64,000 nt of DNA, from the NCBI GenBank assembly GCA_034008185.1, contig CM067081.1:104045265-104109264 (forward strand), written 5' to 3'. The translations under genes and the position numbers were made by a program. This stretch comes from Gorsachius magnificus. Lineage: Eukaryota > Chordata > Aves > Pelecaniformes > Ardeidae. Within the stretch, counting starts at the first letter, position 1; each line of letters begins with the position of its first letter. The notes below the pieces were generated by a model. It did not search any database and had not been told where the DNA came from. It saw only the letters and a list, made by a program, of their open reading frames with translations. Positions 63,001 to 64,000 of the stretch are shown here, piece by piece.

Positions 63001-63799
63001 GCAAAGTATCACCGATATATTTACTTCACATGTGCAATTTCTTAAAAAAACCATGCCCGCAGGGGTCTAGCTCTGTAGCAAATGCCTTAGCGAAAGCAAA
63101 TATTCATAACAGCAGATTAGGGACTTTTCCTACCACAGAGTAGAAGGTAATGAGGCTGGAGGGGATTTTGCTCTTGGGCTTTCCTGTGGAGGCATGGACC
63201 CACTAGGGCAAGCTTACAATGTTCAGCGGGCACACTGGACAAGGATGCCCATGCCACTGGAGAGCAATCCAGCACCACAACTGGAGGCAATTCCTGATCT
63301 AATATATCAAAGCTGTGCTGCGTTATGCAGAGGCACCAGCTTAACTTGTCTGTTTCTGCATTTGACTCTATTTGGCAGGATTGACACACACCCAATACCA
63401 ATTTCTATCAAGGCTTAAGCAACTTTAATTACTTGGAATTCATCCATAGGATTTAAATGTAGTAGATTTCAGGCAGGTGGATGGTTAAGTCTGATAAGTG
63501 AAATAAACATAAATTGTTTCTACTTTGTCCAGACTGTCTGGATGGGACATATTCAGCTGTTCTATGAAAAAGTTTGAAGATGAAGTAGCTGATAACAGAT
63601 CCAAAATTTGGTATAATGACAAGCAAAGACTGTAAGAAAGATGTGGTAAGTTTACATTGAGAAACTAGTTTTTAAGTTCTTTAGCACTATCCTAGTGAGA
63701 TGACAAGCACTGCTGAACCAATTTTTCATGCCACAGTGGCACAGGAGGCAAAAAGCTTATGGACAAATTATTTTTAGTTATTGAAGAACCAACTCAGTC

Positions 63800-63864
63800 A
63801 TGGGGGTTGGACTAGATGACCTCTAGGGGTCCCTTCCAACCCAAAACATTCTATGATTCTATGA
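63800..63864 (+). mobile_element. CR1 LINE 3' end, plus orientation, severely truncated
   Basis: The stretch GGTTGGACTAGATGACCTC, then GGTCCCTTCCAACCC and the octamer repeats ATTCTATGATTCTATGA, is the standard CR1 3' terminus. Only about 65 bp remain, typical of very short 5'-truncated CR1 copies in bird genomes. Confidence 0.93.
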
Positions 63865-64000
63865 TACACCTAATGGTTTATATGTCAAATACAATACCGT
63901 TTGCATCACCTTTACAATCCCAAGGAACTAGTTCAGTGGAAATGTATCCCACTGAACACAACGTCAAAATAGACAGGCAGTACTTTAGTATCAATTCACC

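Larger units (their letters stand above)
52661..64000 (+). other. Intergenic DNA downstream of GRIK1
   Basis: In 11.3 kb I find no exon with recognisable homology. Contents: a pair of about 20-bp repeats (52771-52811), a CT-rich run (53334-53355), an old LINE relic (54075-54960), an AT microsatellite (56082-56290), a GC-rich tract with chance open frames (about 57900-59550), a G run (59989-60000) and a CR1 3' end (63800-63864). In mammals the BACH1 side of the locus lies beyond the GRIK1 3' end, but nothing of it is seen here. Confidence 0.75.

Overview
The window is vertebrate nuclear DNA and most likely comes from a bird. It holds intron-rich coding sequence with GT-AG (and one GC-AG) splice signals, a CR1 LINE carrying the typical 8-bp ATTCTATG-type 3' repeats, a second CR1 3' end near the right edge, and few other interspersed repeats. 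The species cannot be named from the sequence.

The only protein-coding gene I can support is the 3' two-thirds of GRIK1, the kainate-type glutamate receptor subunit GluK1 (GluR5), on the + strand. Nine constitutive coding exons (2910-45060), one 45-bp cassette exon (19529-19573) and two alternative C-terminal exons (47494-47643 and 52183-52338) join in frame with no stop or frameshift. Together they encode about 585-602 residues, from the lower lobe of the amino-terminal domain to the C-terminus. Roughly 318 N-terminal residues lie left of the window. Exon identity rests on near-complete agreement with GluK1, including features that separate it from GluK2 and GluK3: the 15-residue insert, the VRDGS stretch, and both GluK1-specific tails.

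Layout: 1-2909 is intron. The amino-terminal-domain end and the linker to the ligand-binding domain are at 2910-22689, with a 15-kb intron after the first exon. Ligand-binding segment S1 and membrane segment M1 are at 23895-24930. The pore loop with the genomically encoded Gln at the Q/R editing site is at 30020-30138. M3 and the start of S2 are at 34279-34496, S2 at 40177-40402, and the end of S2 with M4 at 44810-45060. Then come the two alternative tails. The last exon has a cluster of AATAAA signals about 300 bp past its stop. From about 52.7 kb to the end I see no gene, only intergenic DNA with old LINE relics and simple repeats.

Points of most interest are: (1) a candidate intronic editing-complementary sequence about 1.95 kb downstream of the Q/R codon, the spacing reported for mammalian kainate receptor pre-mRNAs; (2) a non-canonical GC-AG intron; (3) conservation of the 15-residue cassette and of both C-terminal tails, one ending in a PDZ-type ETIA; (4) a CR1 element with a nearly intact reverse-transcriptase C-terminal frame inside an intron; and (5) ancient LINE and MIR-like relics and a diverged 960-bp-offset direct repeat. 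I found no new biological system.
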